Notes: a model not told the origin generated them from the letters alone. A stretch of 64,000 nucleotides of DNA from Prorocentrum cordatum (GCA_963575745.1 CAUYUJ010021163.1:1-64000); one strand, 5' to 3'. Numbered from the stretch's first letter, positions 42,602-52,638 are shown. Numbers and translations are program-made.

Positions 42602-43161
42602 AGCTGTGCGGCTTCAGCAACAGGTTCCCGGTGTCCTCGGAGAACAAGCCTTCCCTGGAGTCCCTGGGCCTGGGCTGTGGGCCGCCGCCGCCGAAGGCCA
42701 TGCCGATCAGCAGGGTCCCGCCCGCGAGGAACAAGCAGGCGGCGAGGTTGGTGGCGCGCAAGCAATGGGAGGCGGACAAGGCCAGGAAGAAAAAGCGGAG
42801 CAAGTCGGCGGAGCGGATCTTCCCCCAGGAGGCTCGCTTCCAGTCGTACACGGAGGCGGTGGAGGCATCTCGCAGTTCGGGTCTGCGGTCTCCCCCAAGG
42901 CGTCCGAGCTCGCGCGCCAAGCGAGCCAAGTCTGCGGCGCAGCGCAGCAGGGTGCCGCCCTTCCAGGTGCAGGAGCTGATGCTGAAGGGAGCTCCGAGCA
43001 TGAGCGAGGAGCGCACCATGATGCTGCAGGCCGAGAAGGAGATCCGGCTGGCGGATCGCTTCGCCCTGGGCTTGGCCTTGGAGGCACTCAGGAAGCAGAG
43101 CCAGGAGTGCAAGGCCGAGGAGGAAAGGCCTGGGGCTCGTGGAAGCCTGTCACACACCTGA
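42602..43161 (+). CDS. N-terminal part of a cold-shock-type protein
   Basis: The frame opens after a TAG at 42599. The first internal ATG gives MPISRVPPARNKQAARLVAR. It is Lys/Arg/Glu-rich with likely helices (KQWEADKARKKKRSKSAERI, MLQAEKEIRLADRFALGLAL). I recognise no domain. The frame ends at a TGA (43159-43161) 68 bp before the ATG that precedes the cold-shock domain. In the +1 frame, sequence from about 43139 (PEALGQEARSLGQDPTLPEV) runs without a stop into the cold-shock domain, so one indel near 43130 would join both. No triplet array interrupts it. Probably one gene with the next feature. Confidence 0.5.
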
Positions 43162-43228
43162 GGCGCTGGGACAGGAGGCGCGCAGCCTAGGGCAAGACCC
43201 TACGCTACCAGAAGTGCCGTGCTTCCTC

Positions 43229-43626
43229 ATGCTCGAGGGGAAGAAGATCAATAAGTTCTTCGAGCGCGGGGGTACGGCTTCATCATCCCCGACGGCGGCG
43301 GCGAGGACGTGTTCGTGCATCGCAAGATCCATTGCGATGGCAAGGCCCCCGCCGCCTACTTGGAAGAAGGTGCTCGCGTCTCGTTCGATGTCGAATGGGA
43401 TGAGAGCAAGGGCAAGCTTCAGGCCACGTTCGTCAACGGGCCCTGGAAGGAGGGGGAGTCCGACGACGAGGGCACCCAGCAGGAGAGCGCGATGACGAAG
43501 CAGGAGGTAATGAGCATCTTCTCGGAGTTGTCGGCTGGTGTGGTGGAGGCACGGGCCAAGGCCCGGGGCGTCACGGTCGAGGTCTTCTACGAGTGGCTCC
43601 GGGGGTCTTTCGGAGTTGAAGCTTGA
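43229..43626 (+). CDS. Cold-shock-domain protein with single-base frame break
   Basis: From ATG at 43229: MLEGKKINKFFERG, then after five G (43268-43272) the frame shifts. With one more G it continues GYGFIIPDGGGEDVFVHRKI, then a third segment VSFDVEWDESKGKLQATFVN, and ends GSFGVEA at TGA 43624. G-Y-G-F-I and D-V-F-V-H are RNP1 and RNP2, so this is a single cold-shock domain (about 70 residues) with a C-terminal extension that is acidic and then helical (MTKQEVMSIFSELSAGVVEA). Such proteins bind RNA or single-stranded DNA. The break is in a G run, where a sequencing error is likely. Alternatively the gene is dead. Confidence 0.75.
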
Positions 43627-44231
43627 AGGGCCCCAGCGTCAGGAGCTTGTCTGAAGGGGCGGATGGACCTCGGACCGATCCTGGGGCCTTCAGTGCGGTG
43701 CTGCTGGGGAGCTCTTCCCTTCCAGTGTTGCTGGTGCTCTTCCTCTTCTTCGACGGCGCGTCCGCGTCTAGGCACGCTCGCCGTCCAGTTTTGTCTCGCT
43801 GGACTTCTCGTTCGGCCAGTTTTGGGTGCAGTCCTTTGTCGGCTCGTTCGCCGTGCTGAACTGCTTCGACGTGAGAGGTGTGTGTGTGTGTGTGTGTCTG
43901 GGTGGGGGGGGGGCACCCTTTTCTCCCCCTTAGGCCTCTGGCGCTTCGGGGGGGGCCTGGTGGTTCCATGGCGGGTGCGGTCCTTCTCTCCCGTCTCTGG
44001 GGAGGGAATGGCTTGTCTCGCCCTGGAGGGGTGAACCCTCCGAATTTGTCTCTCCCGTTGCGGGGGCCCGGCTGGCTCCTGGGGTCGGGCCTGCGTGCCT
44101 GGCCTGGGCCCTCTTGGGCCTGCCGCCTTTGGCCTTGAGGGGGGGGGGGGGCGGCGGTCTCTCCCGTGGGCGGCGGCGCCGCGGCCGCGTGCCGAGCGAG
44201 CGTCCCCTGACGCTCGAGGCCGTCTTCAGTC
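43627..44231. other. Probable 3' region of the cold-shock gene
   Basis: Ordinary sequence with a (GT)n tract at 43879-43898 and G runs. No gene. Confidence 0.4.
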
Positions 44232-44460
44232 TGCAGCCTCCTCCTCCTCCTCCTCCTCCTCCTCCTCCTCCTCCTCCTCCTCCTCCTCCTCCTCCTCCCC
44301 CTGCCTTTCCCTCTCCCCTTCCTCGTCCCACCCCTCAGGCGGATGCGGAAGGGGAGGGAGAAGGCGGAGGAGGAGGAGGAGGTGACAGGAGCAGCAGGAG
44401 AAGGAGGAGGAGGAGGAGGCGGAGGAGGCAGAGGAGGAGGAGGATGCGGAGGAGAAGGAG
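44232..44460. repeat. TCC array then GGA array (inverted polarity)
   Basis: Pyrimidine array 44236-44298 and purine array 44360-44460, able to pair across about 60 bp. Confidence 0.9.
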
Positions 44461-44462
44461 CC

Positions 44463-44545
44463 CGTTTCTTTATTGCTTGGGGCATGACGGGCGTCATGGC
44501 CCCCGCCTCCCCCCCCCCTATGACGTAACGCTCCCCCCCCCAGTG
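44463..44545. repeat. Left end of a large inverted repeat
   Basis: CGTTTCTTTATT, GATGACGGGCGTCATGG-like (here CATGACGGGCGTCATGG), a C run, and TATGACGTAACGC. Its reverse complement is at 46018-46104. Confidence 0.75.
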
Positions 44546-44625
44546 CGCTCCGGGCACTGCCGCCGTGCGCGTTGGGATCCGCGTAGGTGTCCGCGTAGGA
44601 ATCCGCATAGGTGTCTGGTCCGCAG

Positions 44626-44635
<10 letters not shown>

Positions 44636-44687
<52 letters not shown>

Positions 44688-44690
44688 CGT
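44636..44690 (+). repeat. GTC triplet array
   Basis: About 18 GTC units, followed by CGTCGCTCGTGGTTCGTCGC and GTGCGCGCGGACGCGGCTG. A similar tail occurs at 45950-46005 in direct orientation. Confidence 0.95.
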
Positions 44691-44899
44691 CGTCGTCGCT
44701 CGTGGTTCGTCGCTCGTCGCTCATCGTCGTCGTGCGCGCGGACGCGGCTGAAACCTGTTTTAAAGTCCGGGCCGATGACGGCAATCATCTGGGGAGTGAA
44801 GGGGGTCGATGACGTCACGTTTCGCGCCGGCGGCGTCTGGGAATGCTTAGGAATGACGGAGAACGGGTAGCACGAACATGTAGGTGGCGATATGCACCA

Positions 44900-45185
44900 C
44901 AACGCCTGTGTACATCACACTGCCCGCGTGCACCACAGCGCCTGTGTACACCACGCCGCCGATGTACACCACAGCAGCCGCGTGCAACACGGCGTCAGTT
45001 TGTGCCACCGTGCCTGCGGGCACAGCAGCTCTTGTGTACACAGCGCTTCCGTACACCACATCAGCCGTGCGCAACACAGCACCAGTGTACACCACAATGC
45101 TGCGTGCATTGCACTGCCTGTGTACGCCACGGCGCGTGTGTGCACCACATCAGCCGTGTGCAACACAGCACCATTGTTGTGCATT
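44900..45185 (+). repeat. 18-bp minisatellite, left arm
   Basis: Units such as GTGTACACCACAGCGCCT, GCGTGCACCACAGCGCCT and ATGTACACCACAGCAGCC at 18-bp spacing, about 15 copies. Reverse-complement units make up 45625-45925. Confidence 0.85.
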
Positions 45186-45624
45186 GAATTTCAGAAGGAA
45201 TCCTTGTGACAAAATGGAACGCGTGTGGATGCCAGAGAAAACAATGGAAAACAAATCCTCATGGACGAAGGCGCGCCGCTGGAATCCAAGAGTCCCCCCG
45301 AGTCCGCCCGCATCACCCTAACTCCCATTTGCGTCCAGGAGGCTCCAGCTAAACTGGCCGTCCGAGAACCAAGTGGATCGATTCAATCGACCATTCTGCG
45401 GTGCACGCTGAGATGCGCACGTGCGTTGTAACGCCAAACCGCACGACAGGGGGTAAGAAGGAGAAAAACAAAGGAGGAGGAAGAGGAGGAGGAGGAGGAG
45501 GAGTAGGAGGAGGAGGAGGAGGTGGAGGAGGAGTGAAAAACGTCGCATTCGATTCTCAGAACTTTCCTGGCGTGGCGTTTAGTTGTCCGCAGCAGATCCT
45601 GACGTACATGCTCCTTCTACCTGT
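45186..45624. other. Spacer between the inverted minisatellites
   Basis: Contains a GGA array (45468-45535). A plus frame at 45375-45430 reads KWIDSIDHSAVHAEMRTCVV, which contains an HAE that resembles a deaminase zinc site. I treat it as a weak candidate only. Confidence 0.3.
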
Positions 45625-45925
45625 CTTGTGCACGCAGGCGCTGTGGTGTACACCAGCGCTGCGTTGCACGCGGATGCTGTGGTGTAGACAGGCGCTGTGG
45701 CGTGCACAGGCGCTGCGGTGCACGCAAGCACTGTGGTGTACACAGGCGTTGTGTTGCACATGGCTGCTGCGGTGTATGTACACCGGCGCTGTAGTGCTCC
45801 CAAGTATTGTGGTATACGCGGGCGGTGCGTTGCACACGGCTGTTGCGGTGTACGCAGGCGTTGTGGTGCACACGCGCGGTGTGGTGCACGCGAGCGTTGT
45901 GGTGTACACAGGCGCAATGGGCAGA
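45625..45925 (-). repeat. 18-bp minisatellite, right arm (inverted)
   Basis: AGGCGCTGTGGTGTACAC-type units, the reverse complement of the left arm, at 18-bp spacing. Confidence 0.85.
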
Positions 45926-46017
45926 TCGCCACTTACATGCTGCTCGCGTCGTCGTCGTCGCTCGTCGCTCGTCGCGTCGTGCGCGCGGGCGCGGCTGTGG
46001 TGCCGGAGCCACACGGC

Positions 46018-46104
46018 GGGGGGGGGGCGTCACGTCATACCCCCCCCCGCCCCCCCCCCCCCCCATGACGCCCGTCATCGCCGAACATAAAGAAACGCGC
46101 TCAA
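46018..46104. repeat. Right end of the large inverted repeat
   Basis: GCGTCACGTCATA, a C run, CATGACGCCCGTCATCG, and ATAAAGAAACGCG: the inverse of 44463-44545, except that the homopolymer run between the two blocks has the opposite strand bias. Confidence 0.75.
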
Positions 46105-46172
46105 GAAGAGCAAAGCTGGAGCGGAGATGAGTGAGAACGAAAGAGGGGGAAAAAGAGCAGTTGTGTGAGTCC

Positions 46173-46174
46173 GT

Positions 46175-46218
<44 letters not shown>

Positions 46219-46276
46219 AGTAGCAGTAGCAGTAGCAGTAGCAGTAGCAGTAGCAGTAGCAGTAGCAGTAGCAGTT
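46173..46276 (+). repeat. AGT and GCAGTA arrays
   Basis: (AGT)n about 15 units, then (AGCAGT)n about 9 units. Confidence 0.97.
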
Positions 46277-46449
46277 GTAGTGCAATCCGGGGTTGACGCT
46301 CCGTTTTTGGAGGCCCCTGAGCCCTCTGGACTCTTCGGGATTATGTGAGAATCTTCAGGAGTCTGTATGATGCCTGCGGATTCTGCAGGAATCTTGAGGC
46401 TACTGAGGGTGCCCCAGAATTCTGGATTCATCCAGATTCTTCGGGATTC

Positions 46450-46945
46450 CGCAGGGCCCAGGGCTTGCGACCCTTAGCCCAGTGCCTAGGGCCCATGACC
46501 ATGGTTCGAGGCTCAGGGCCCAGGGCGCAGAGCCCAGGGCCAAGAGCTCATGGCTAAGAACTCAGGGCCCAGGGCTTGGGGTTCAGAACTCAGGGCCCAG
46601 GGCCCAGGGCTCAAGTCTGGGGACGGCGCAGGGCGCAAGGCACAGGGCTCAGGGCACAGGTCTCAGGGCTCAGGGCGCAGCCAGGGCTCAGGGATCACGG
46701 CTCAGGGCTCAGGGATTCGGGGAGCAAGTCGCAGGGCACGGGGCGCAGCTCTCAAGGCTCAGGGCGCAGGGCACAGGGCCCAGGGTTCAGGGATCACGGC
46801 TCTGGGCTGAAAGCTCGGGGCGCAAGGCGCAGAGCACAAGGCACAGGGCTCAGGGTTCAGGCCTGAGGGCACAGGGCTGAAGGCTCAGGGCCCAGGGCTC
46901 AGTGCCCAAGGCACAGGGCTCAGGGCTCGGGGCTCACGGCCCCAG
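46450..46945 (+). repeat. CAGGGCT / CAGGGC heptamer satellite
   Basis: CTCAGGGC, CCAGGGC and ACAGGGC phrases in irregular order. It is bounded on both sides by sequence rich in CTCTGGATTC and TTC(G/A)GGATTC phrases (46325-46450 and 46985-47080). Confidence 0.9.
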
Positions 46946-47109
46946 ATTCCCGGGTGTCTTTTTGGTTGCTGGAAATTCTCTTGCATTCTTCAAGATGCCT
47001 CTGGATTCCTTTGCGTTCCTTCGGGTTCGTCTGGTGTCATCTGGGATCCTTCAGAGTCCTCTGGATTCTGGAGGGTTCCCCGAGCTTTTCGGGGGTCTCC
47101 AAGTTCCCC

Positions 47110-47615
47110 CAGGAATATTTTGTGGAGTCCGGCACACCCCTCAAACGGTTCGTGGCCCCGCAGGGAGCTCCACCGAAGGCCCCAGTGGCAAGGTTTACGC
47201 GCGCCCCGGCGATCCATGTCGGCGAACCCCTCACACGGTTCGTGGTGCCATACGGAGCTCCACCACACGCCGTGGTGGCAGGGTTAAAATGCGTCCCCGC
47301 GACTGATGTCGGCACACCCTTCGCACGGTTCATGGCCCCATAGGGAGCTCCACCGAAAACCCAAAGGCAGGGTTTGCAAGCGTCCTTGCGATTGATTTCG
47401 GCGCACCCTTCGCACGGTTCGTGGCCCCAGAGGGAGGCGCATCGAAGGCCCCAATGGCAGGATTGTCATGCGTCCCCGCGCTTCATGTCGGCACGCCGCT
47501 CAAACGGTTCGCGGCCACATTGGGAACCCCACCATAGGCCCCAGCGGCAGGGCTTACATGCGTCTCCGCGGATCATGTCGGCACACTTTTCACACGGCTC
47601 GTAGCCCCATAGGGA
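47110..47615 (-). repeat. 89-90 bp tandem repeat with CxxC-coding potential
   Basis: About six copies of ACGGTTCGTGGCCCC, AGGGAGCTCCACCGAAGGCC, GGCAGGGTTTACATGCGTCC, CATGTCGGC. On the minus strand each unit can read GHEPCEGCADI...RGDACKPC.WGL..SSL, a 30-residue unit with two CxxC pairs, in a frame that shifts between copies. I annotate it as a minisatellite; an array of small zinc-binding units is possible if indels are errors. Confidence 0.75.
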
Positions 47616-47869
47616 TCTGAAAGGAATGTGAAAGAATGCTCTGGCGTTTGGGAAACAATTGGGGAGCAACTCGCAATCTGAAGGAATGCGCTGGCGGCTA
47701 GGAAACGCTCCATTTCTACTGTGATCTTAACCGGGAGCAATTCGCCACAGCGTCGTTGTGAATATATGATGTGTACATTATTTGTTCATTTGTTCCCCAC
47801 ATCCAAACTGGGCTTCTTGTTTTCTCAGCACACGCCGCGCAGGATCTCACCCCCCCTTTCCTTTCTCTC
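47616..47869. other. Spacer, AT-richer
   Basis: Ordinary sequence; no gene. Confidence 0.5.
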
Positions 47870-48300
47870 TCTCTCACACACACTCACCGTCATCACCATA
47901 ATCATCACCATCAACCACCATCATCGTCATCACACGCACACACTCATCATCATTACCATCATCATCACCATCAACCACCATCACCATCATCATTACTCAC
48001 CATCATAATCTTTCATCACTACTCATCATATAAATCCTCATCATCATCCACTCGATCACCCACTCATTCACTCAATTACTCACTCATCCTCAGTAGGCTT
48101 CGGAGGCAGTGGTCCTCCGACGGTAGGACAGCCGCCACCCTCAACATCATCGTCACCATCTCCATCATAATCTCTCGACCACCCACTCAGTTGCCATCCT
48201 GATCATCATCAGCATCATCATCATTCAGTCATCACACACTCATCATCATCAACAGCATCATCATCATGATCATCATCATCATTCACTCACTCATGATTTC
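47870..48300 (+). repeat. CATCAT/CACCAT array with single-copy insert
   Basis: ATC/ACC triplet-like array with CACA tracts, interrupted at 48090-48150 by CTTCGGAGGCAGTGGTCCTC. Confidence 0.9.
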
Positions 48301-48319
48301 GTCATCACTCACTCCCTGG

Positions 48320-48720
48320 CTTGAATATGGAGGTAGTATCAGGCGGGAGCCTCGTCTGTGAGTGAATTGTGAGGAAGTCTCAGGCGGGAGCCCCTCCCTA
48401 TGGGGCCCGCACCTCACGTTCTTAATCCGAGGCGGGTCATCCGAAACGTGTAATTGTCGTCACTGTTGGGCCCCTGTGGCGAGAATCTGAGGAAATATCA
48501 AGCGGGAGCCTCGTCTGTGAGTGAATTGCGACGAAGTCTCAGGCGGGAAGCCTCTCCCTATGGGGCCCGCACCTCATGTTTTTAATCCGAGGCGGGTCAT
48601 CCGAAACGTGTAACTGTCGTCACTTTTGGCCTCCGGAGGGCTTGAAGAAGGAGGATGTGTCAGGCGGGAGCCTCGTCTGTGAGTGACTCGCGAGGAAGTC
48701 ACAGGCGGGAACCCGCCGGT
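48320..48720 (+). repeat. About 163-bp tandem repeat, 2.5 copies
   Basis: Unit contains GGCGGGAGCCTCGTCTGTGA, GTGAATTG, AGTCTCAGGCGGGA, TATGGGGCCCGCACCTCA, AATCCGAGGCGGGTCATCCG and AAACGTGTAA. The AGGCGGG phrases echo the 79-bp (2.5 kb) and 151-bp (57.8 kb) minisatellites. Confidence 0.85.
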
Positions 48721-48782
48721 TTGTCCCCGCGGGAGTCCCCGCGCTGAGCCAGCTCGAAGCATGCGAGCTCGAGCTGAGGCGC

Positions 48783-48842
48783 AGGAGGAAGAGGAGGAGG
48801 AGGAGGAGGAGGAGGAAGAGGAGGAGGAGGAGGACGAAGAAC
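48783..48842 (+). repeat. GGA array
   Basis: Purine triplet array. Confidence 0.95.
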
Positions 48843-48879
48843 AGGAAATGAGGAGCACGACGGCGGCCGGGCGCAGGGG

Positions 48880-49340
48880 GAAACCCTTGCGTCCGGGCCA
48901 GGGGTGGTAACCCATCCTCGGCCGAAGCGGCGGCCGGGCGCAGGGGGAAGCCCTTGCGTCCGGGCCGGGGGTGGTAACCCATCCTCGGCCGAATCGGGGG
49001 CAGGGGTAACCCCTTGTCTCCGAGCCGCCGGTGGTAACCCATCGGCGGCCGAATCGGGCGCAGGGGTAGCCCCTTGCGTCCGGGCCGGGGGTGGTAACCC
49101 ATCCTCGGCCGAATCGGGGGCAGGGGTAACCCCTTGTCTCCGGGCTGGCGGTGGCAACCCATCGTCAGCCGAATCGGGCGCTGGGGGGAACCCTTGCGTC
49201 CGGGCCGGGGGTGGTAACCCATCCGCGGCCGAATCGGGGGCAGGGGTAACCCCTTGTCTCCAGGCTGGCGGTGGTAACCCATCAGCCGAACCGGGCGCAG
49301 GGGGGAACCTTTGCGTCGGGGCGGGGGGTGGTAACCCATC
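48880..49340 (+). repeat. 60-bp tandem repeat, about 8 copies
   Basis: Unit: GTCCGGGCCGGGGGTGGTAA, CCCATCCTCGGCCGAATCGG, GGGCAGGGGTAACCCCTTG. A 60-bp period keeps one plus frame open (RAGGGNPSSAESGAGVTPCL, 20 residues per unit) into the following Asp-coding array, giving a 249-codon frame (48904-49653). I regard coding as possible but unproven. Confidence 0.9.
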
Positions 49341-49341
49341 C

Positions 49342-49391
49342 GATGACGATGATGATGTTGACGATGTTGTTGATGATGATGATATTGATGG

Positions 49392-49435
<44 letters not shown>

Positions 49436-49502
49436 TTGATAATGATGGTGTTGATGCTGATGATGATGATGACGATGATGATGATGATGATGATGCTGAT
49501 GG

Positions 49503-49572
<70 letters not shown>

Positions 49573-49575
49573 CAC
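49342..49575 (+). repeat. GAT triplet array
   Basis: (GAT)n with GTT, GGT and GAC interruptions. Confidence 0.97.
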
Positions 49576-49674
49576 ACGGATTTTGCTGATGATGACGGCG
49601 ACGATGCTGATGAGGATGGGCTCCTGAGGGTCAGGTCTTCGGAGTCCCTCTAGGCCTTCTTGGACACTCTTGAA

Positions 49675-49825
49675 GTGGAGGAGGAGGAGGTGGAGGAGGA
49701 GGATGACCAGGAGGAGGAGGAGGAGGAGGAGGAGGAGGAGGAGGAGGAGGAGGACGAAGCGGGGGGAGGACGGGGGAGGAAGGGGGAGGAGGAGGAGGAG
49801 GAAGAGGAAGAGGAGGGAGGAACAC
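49675..49825 (+). repeat. GGA array
   Basis: Purine triplet array. Confidence 0.95.
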
Positions 49826-49963
49826 TTCCTCTTCGGAGATCTGGGAGCCTGCGTAGAGGTTTCATTGCGGCGGCGCTCGGCTCAAGCTAGGCTGCGCCGA
49901 GCGTTTTCGGACTTGCGCTTCCTGGGTCGCTGGGCCCTTGTTTTTTCTACTCCCTCGGCAGCC

Positions 49964-50722
49964 ATGTCGATGCCGCCGCAGCAGGCCAACGCCCTCAACA
50001 AGAGGGAGCGGAAGCGGCAGCGGCGGGCGGCAAGCCCCCGCGTGGCCCGGCTCCGCGCTGACTTGACTTCGAGGCGCGGGCGGCGCAGGAAGCACAAGGC
50101 GCCAACGGCGAGGGCGGCAAGGGCGGCTGGGGCGCTGCCCCCCCCGGGAACGCAGGCGCCAAGGGCGAGGGCGGCAAGGGCTGCTGGGGCGCTGCCCCCG
50201 CCGGGAGCAAAGGCGCCCAGAGCGAGGGCGGCAAGGGCGGCTGGGGCGCCGCCCCCGCCGGGAGCAAAGGCGCCAAGGACGAGGGCGGCAAGGGCGGCCG
50301 GGGCGCCGCCCCCGCCGGGAGCAAAGGCGCCAAGGGCGAGGGCGGCAAGAGCGGCTGGGGCGCTGCCCCCGCCGGGAGCAAAGGCGCCCGCGCCAGCGCC
50401 AGCGCCGCCGCCGCCGGCGACGGCGGCGCCGGCGCCAGCGGCCCCAGCGCCGGCGACGGCGTTGAGCACGGCAAGGGGGCCGAGAAAGGGGAAGGGCAAG
50501 CGCCTCTTGCCCCCCGAGCTGCTGCCCGAGGACGACCAGAAGCGAGCGACCGAGGCTGCGACGAAGGAGGGGCGAACGGACTGGCCGCGGAAACTTGCAC
50601 TGCCATTCGTCCTGCGTCGGTTGCGCTGGTCGCATTGCGAGCATTGGTTGCCTTGTCTTTGCGCCGCGCGGTTCGCATTGCTTGCGCTGCTTGCATTGCT
50701 CGCGCGGCCCGCATCGCGTTGA
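49964..50722 (+). CDS. Candidate Gly/Lys- or Ala/Pro-repeat protein
   Basis: From ATG at 49964 one frame reads MSMPPQQANALNKRERKRQR and stays open to 50722, with five 19-residue units (APRARAARAAGALPPPGAK). The +1-shifted frame, open from about 50060, reads the same five 57-bp repeats as GAKGEGGKGGWGAAPAGSK, which looks more like a normal low-complexity protein. So the true reading may change frame near 50060, by an intron or an indel. The C-terminal part in the first frame is KGKGKRLLPPELLPEDDQKR. No family recognised. An upstream GGA array abuts it. Confidence 0.4.
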   Translation: MSMPPQQANALNKRERKRQRRAASPRVARLRADLTSRRGRRRKHKAPTARAARAAGALPPPGTQAPRARAARAAGALPPPGAKAPRARAARAAGAPPPPGAKAPRTRAARAAGAPPPPGAKAPRARAARAAGALPPPGAKAPAPAPAPPPPATAAPAPAAPAPATALSTARGPRKGKGKRLLPPELLPEDDQKRATEAATKEGRTDWPRKLALPFVLRRLRWSHCEHWLPCLCAARFALLALLALLARPASR

Positions 50723-50737
50723 GTTTCTGCGCTCAGT

Positions 50738-50833
50738 TCGGTCGACCCAAGAGGAGCACGGCGCCCTCCTCAACGTGATCAGGTTCACGAACGAGAAGAC
50801 GGAGAAACCCGGGGCCAAGGCCATCGGCGACAT
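50738..50833 (+). CDS. Candidate exon, unknown protein
   Basis: After TTTCTGCGCTCAG (possible acceptor), the frame reads RSTQEEHGALLNVIRFTNEK, then TEKPGAKAIGDMS. The composition is that of ordinary protein and differs from the repeat-coded frames around it. It may continue the preceding candidate gene. Donor and family are unknown. Confidence 0.35.
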
Positions 50834-50984
50834 GTCTATAATGTCGGAGTGTTGGGCCCCCCTGGCCCTCCCCGGGACATAATGACAAATGGGGCCACCC
50901 CCTGGGTAACCCCATTTAGCCCCCGGGGCCCGGGGCGTGTTTGGGGTCCGTTACGGGCGGGCCTCGCCCCGGGAACGCTCCAAG

Positions 50985-51480
50985 AGTACCCAACACGGCA
51001 CAAGACCGCCTCAAGAGCGCTCCAGGGCCGCTGGAGATGGTTTCAAGACGATCAAGATAGTCCCAAGACAGCCCAAGAAACCTCCGAAACGATCCCAGAG
51101 GCTTCCAGGAAGCTCCTCGATAACGCCCCCAAAGCAAAATCCCGCGGGTGTTTACTTGTTTTTGACGGTTTTCAGGGCCCTCGCCTTTTCGGCTCCCCGA
51201 CGCTCCAAGACAGCCCAAGAGGCCCCCAAGATCGCCCCAAGACGGCCAAAGAGGCACCCAATACGGCCCCTAGACGGTCCAAGAGGACCCCCAGAAGGCC
51301 CGAGACGCCTTTAAGACGCCCAAGAGGGCCCCAAGACGGTTCTCAGAAGATGGCCAGACGGGGGAGCCAAACGCACTTTTTGGGCCCTCGGCTCCAAGAG
51401 GCTCCCAGGAAATCCCAAGAGACTCCCGGGGCGCCTCCAAGAGGCCCCCAAGAGGCCTCGCGCGATAGGCCACAGGTCGC
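50985..51480 (+). repeat. Degenerate CCAAGA repeat block
   Basis: Phrases such as CCAAGATCGCCCCAAGACGG. The core CTTTTCGGCTCCCCGACGCT followed by CCAAGACAGCCC lies at 51186-51220, after TTTTTGACGGTTTTCAGGGC. Confidence 0.75.
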
Positions 51481-52437
51481 CGACACCGTGTAAAAAACGC
51501 AAGGAAAATGACGCCTGGGCCCTGCGTTTGCGGTCGGGATCCCAGCCCTGGGCCCCCCAGGGCCAGCGCGCGCCTGGGGGGCGAAATTGGGGCCCAAAAA
51601 CCACGGCCCCGAACCCCTAATCTGGCCCCCCCTCCTCCCGGACCTCCTGGGCCGATCTCCAGCCGCTGACGACGGCCCCCTGGGCACTCCAAGAGCGCCG
51701 CAAACTAAGAGCACCCGAGAAAGCACCAAAGCGGCCCGAAGACCGGTCAAGATGGACTGACATCTGGAAAGCCGGTTTTGGTGTACGTCTATACTTGTGT
51801 TCTTCCAACTCGGCCCTGATGGGCGGTGGGCTGCCGCGGCCTCGACGCGCGGGAGTTCGTCTTTGCCCGCGCCGCGCCTGTCGCGCGCGCGACGCGCTGG
51901 CGCGGAGGAGCAGGGGGGGGGGGCGAAGGGGGGGTGGGGAGTAGACAGCAGCCGCCGCCTTCGCGCCTCGCAAGTCCTGTATCCGCCAGGACACTCCGCC
52001 AGAGGTTCCGTTTGGATCTCCCAGGGGCGGGGGATCTATGTTGCGAGTTCTTCGGCGAGCCGACTTTCCCGGATCGACGGCTGCCCGCAGCGCCCCCTTC
52101 ATGCTCATCATTTTTTCGTCATCATCCCCTTGTCCTGTTACTTCTCAGCAACTATCTTCCTTCCACGCCCACCCCTTCCTTCTGTTATCCATTGTGGCGC
52201 CCTCGCCTTGCAGACGTTTCAAGGCTGGCACGTGTTCCCAGAGTTCCCCAGTAGACGCTTCATGCGCGGGGCGGTGCCCTGAGGCCAGCAAGCAACGCCC
52301 CCCTTCCAGAGGCCGCGACTTGCTAAACTATCACACGGAGCTTCTGCTCGCAAATAAATCACACTTCAATTTACAATTCCATCTACTAGGTTGCGGCTCT
52401 CTGGAACAGGGGCCCAGGCGACGACCTGGGCATTTAG
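51481..52437. other. No gene supported
   Basis: The first 250 bp resemble diverged flanks of the degenerate repeat. A 161-codon plus frame (51797-52282) has no domain. 52090-52200 is T/C-rich. Confidence 0.4.
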
Positions 52438-52638
52438 ATTGCCGGGTTCCAGTTCCAGGTGAATGAAGACTTGGATAGCAACTTTCATTTTGGCGGCCCA
52501 GGTCTCAATGGCCTGGATTTAAGTTCTCCCTTCGCTTGGTTGCCGGAGGCGCACTTCCGCTCTCTTTCCATTGCCTCCCCACTCACTCAGAATGAGTTCT
52601 ACATCCGAGGGCTGCGTTACACCCGACGGATGCTTTAA
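52438..52638 (+). CDS. Candidate terminal exon, unknown protein
   Basis: Open for 66 codons between a TAG and a TAA. It reads GFQFQVNEDLDSNFHFGGPG, then LNGLDLSSPFAWLPEAHFRS, then SPLTQNEFYIRGLRYTRRML. Amino-acid composition, lack of repeats and mixed third positions all look like genuine protein. I recognise no family. TTTCCAG-like acceptors near 52446-52455 would allow it to begin as a spliced exon. Confidence 0.4.
   Translation: MAGFQFQVNEDLDSNFHFGGPGLNGLDLSSPFAWLPEAHFRSLSIASPLTQNEFYIRGLRYTRRML

Noticed and set aside
45375-45430. SAVHAEMRTCVV as the deaminase zinc-site exon
   Set aside because: The spacing of the following residues does not match the family, and splice sites are unconvincing; kept only as a weak lead.
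46500-46520. GGTTCGA as a tRNA B box
   Set aside because: It lies in the CAGGGCT satellite and no A box or cloverleaf can be drawn.
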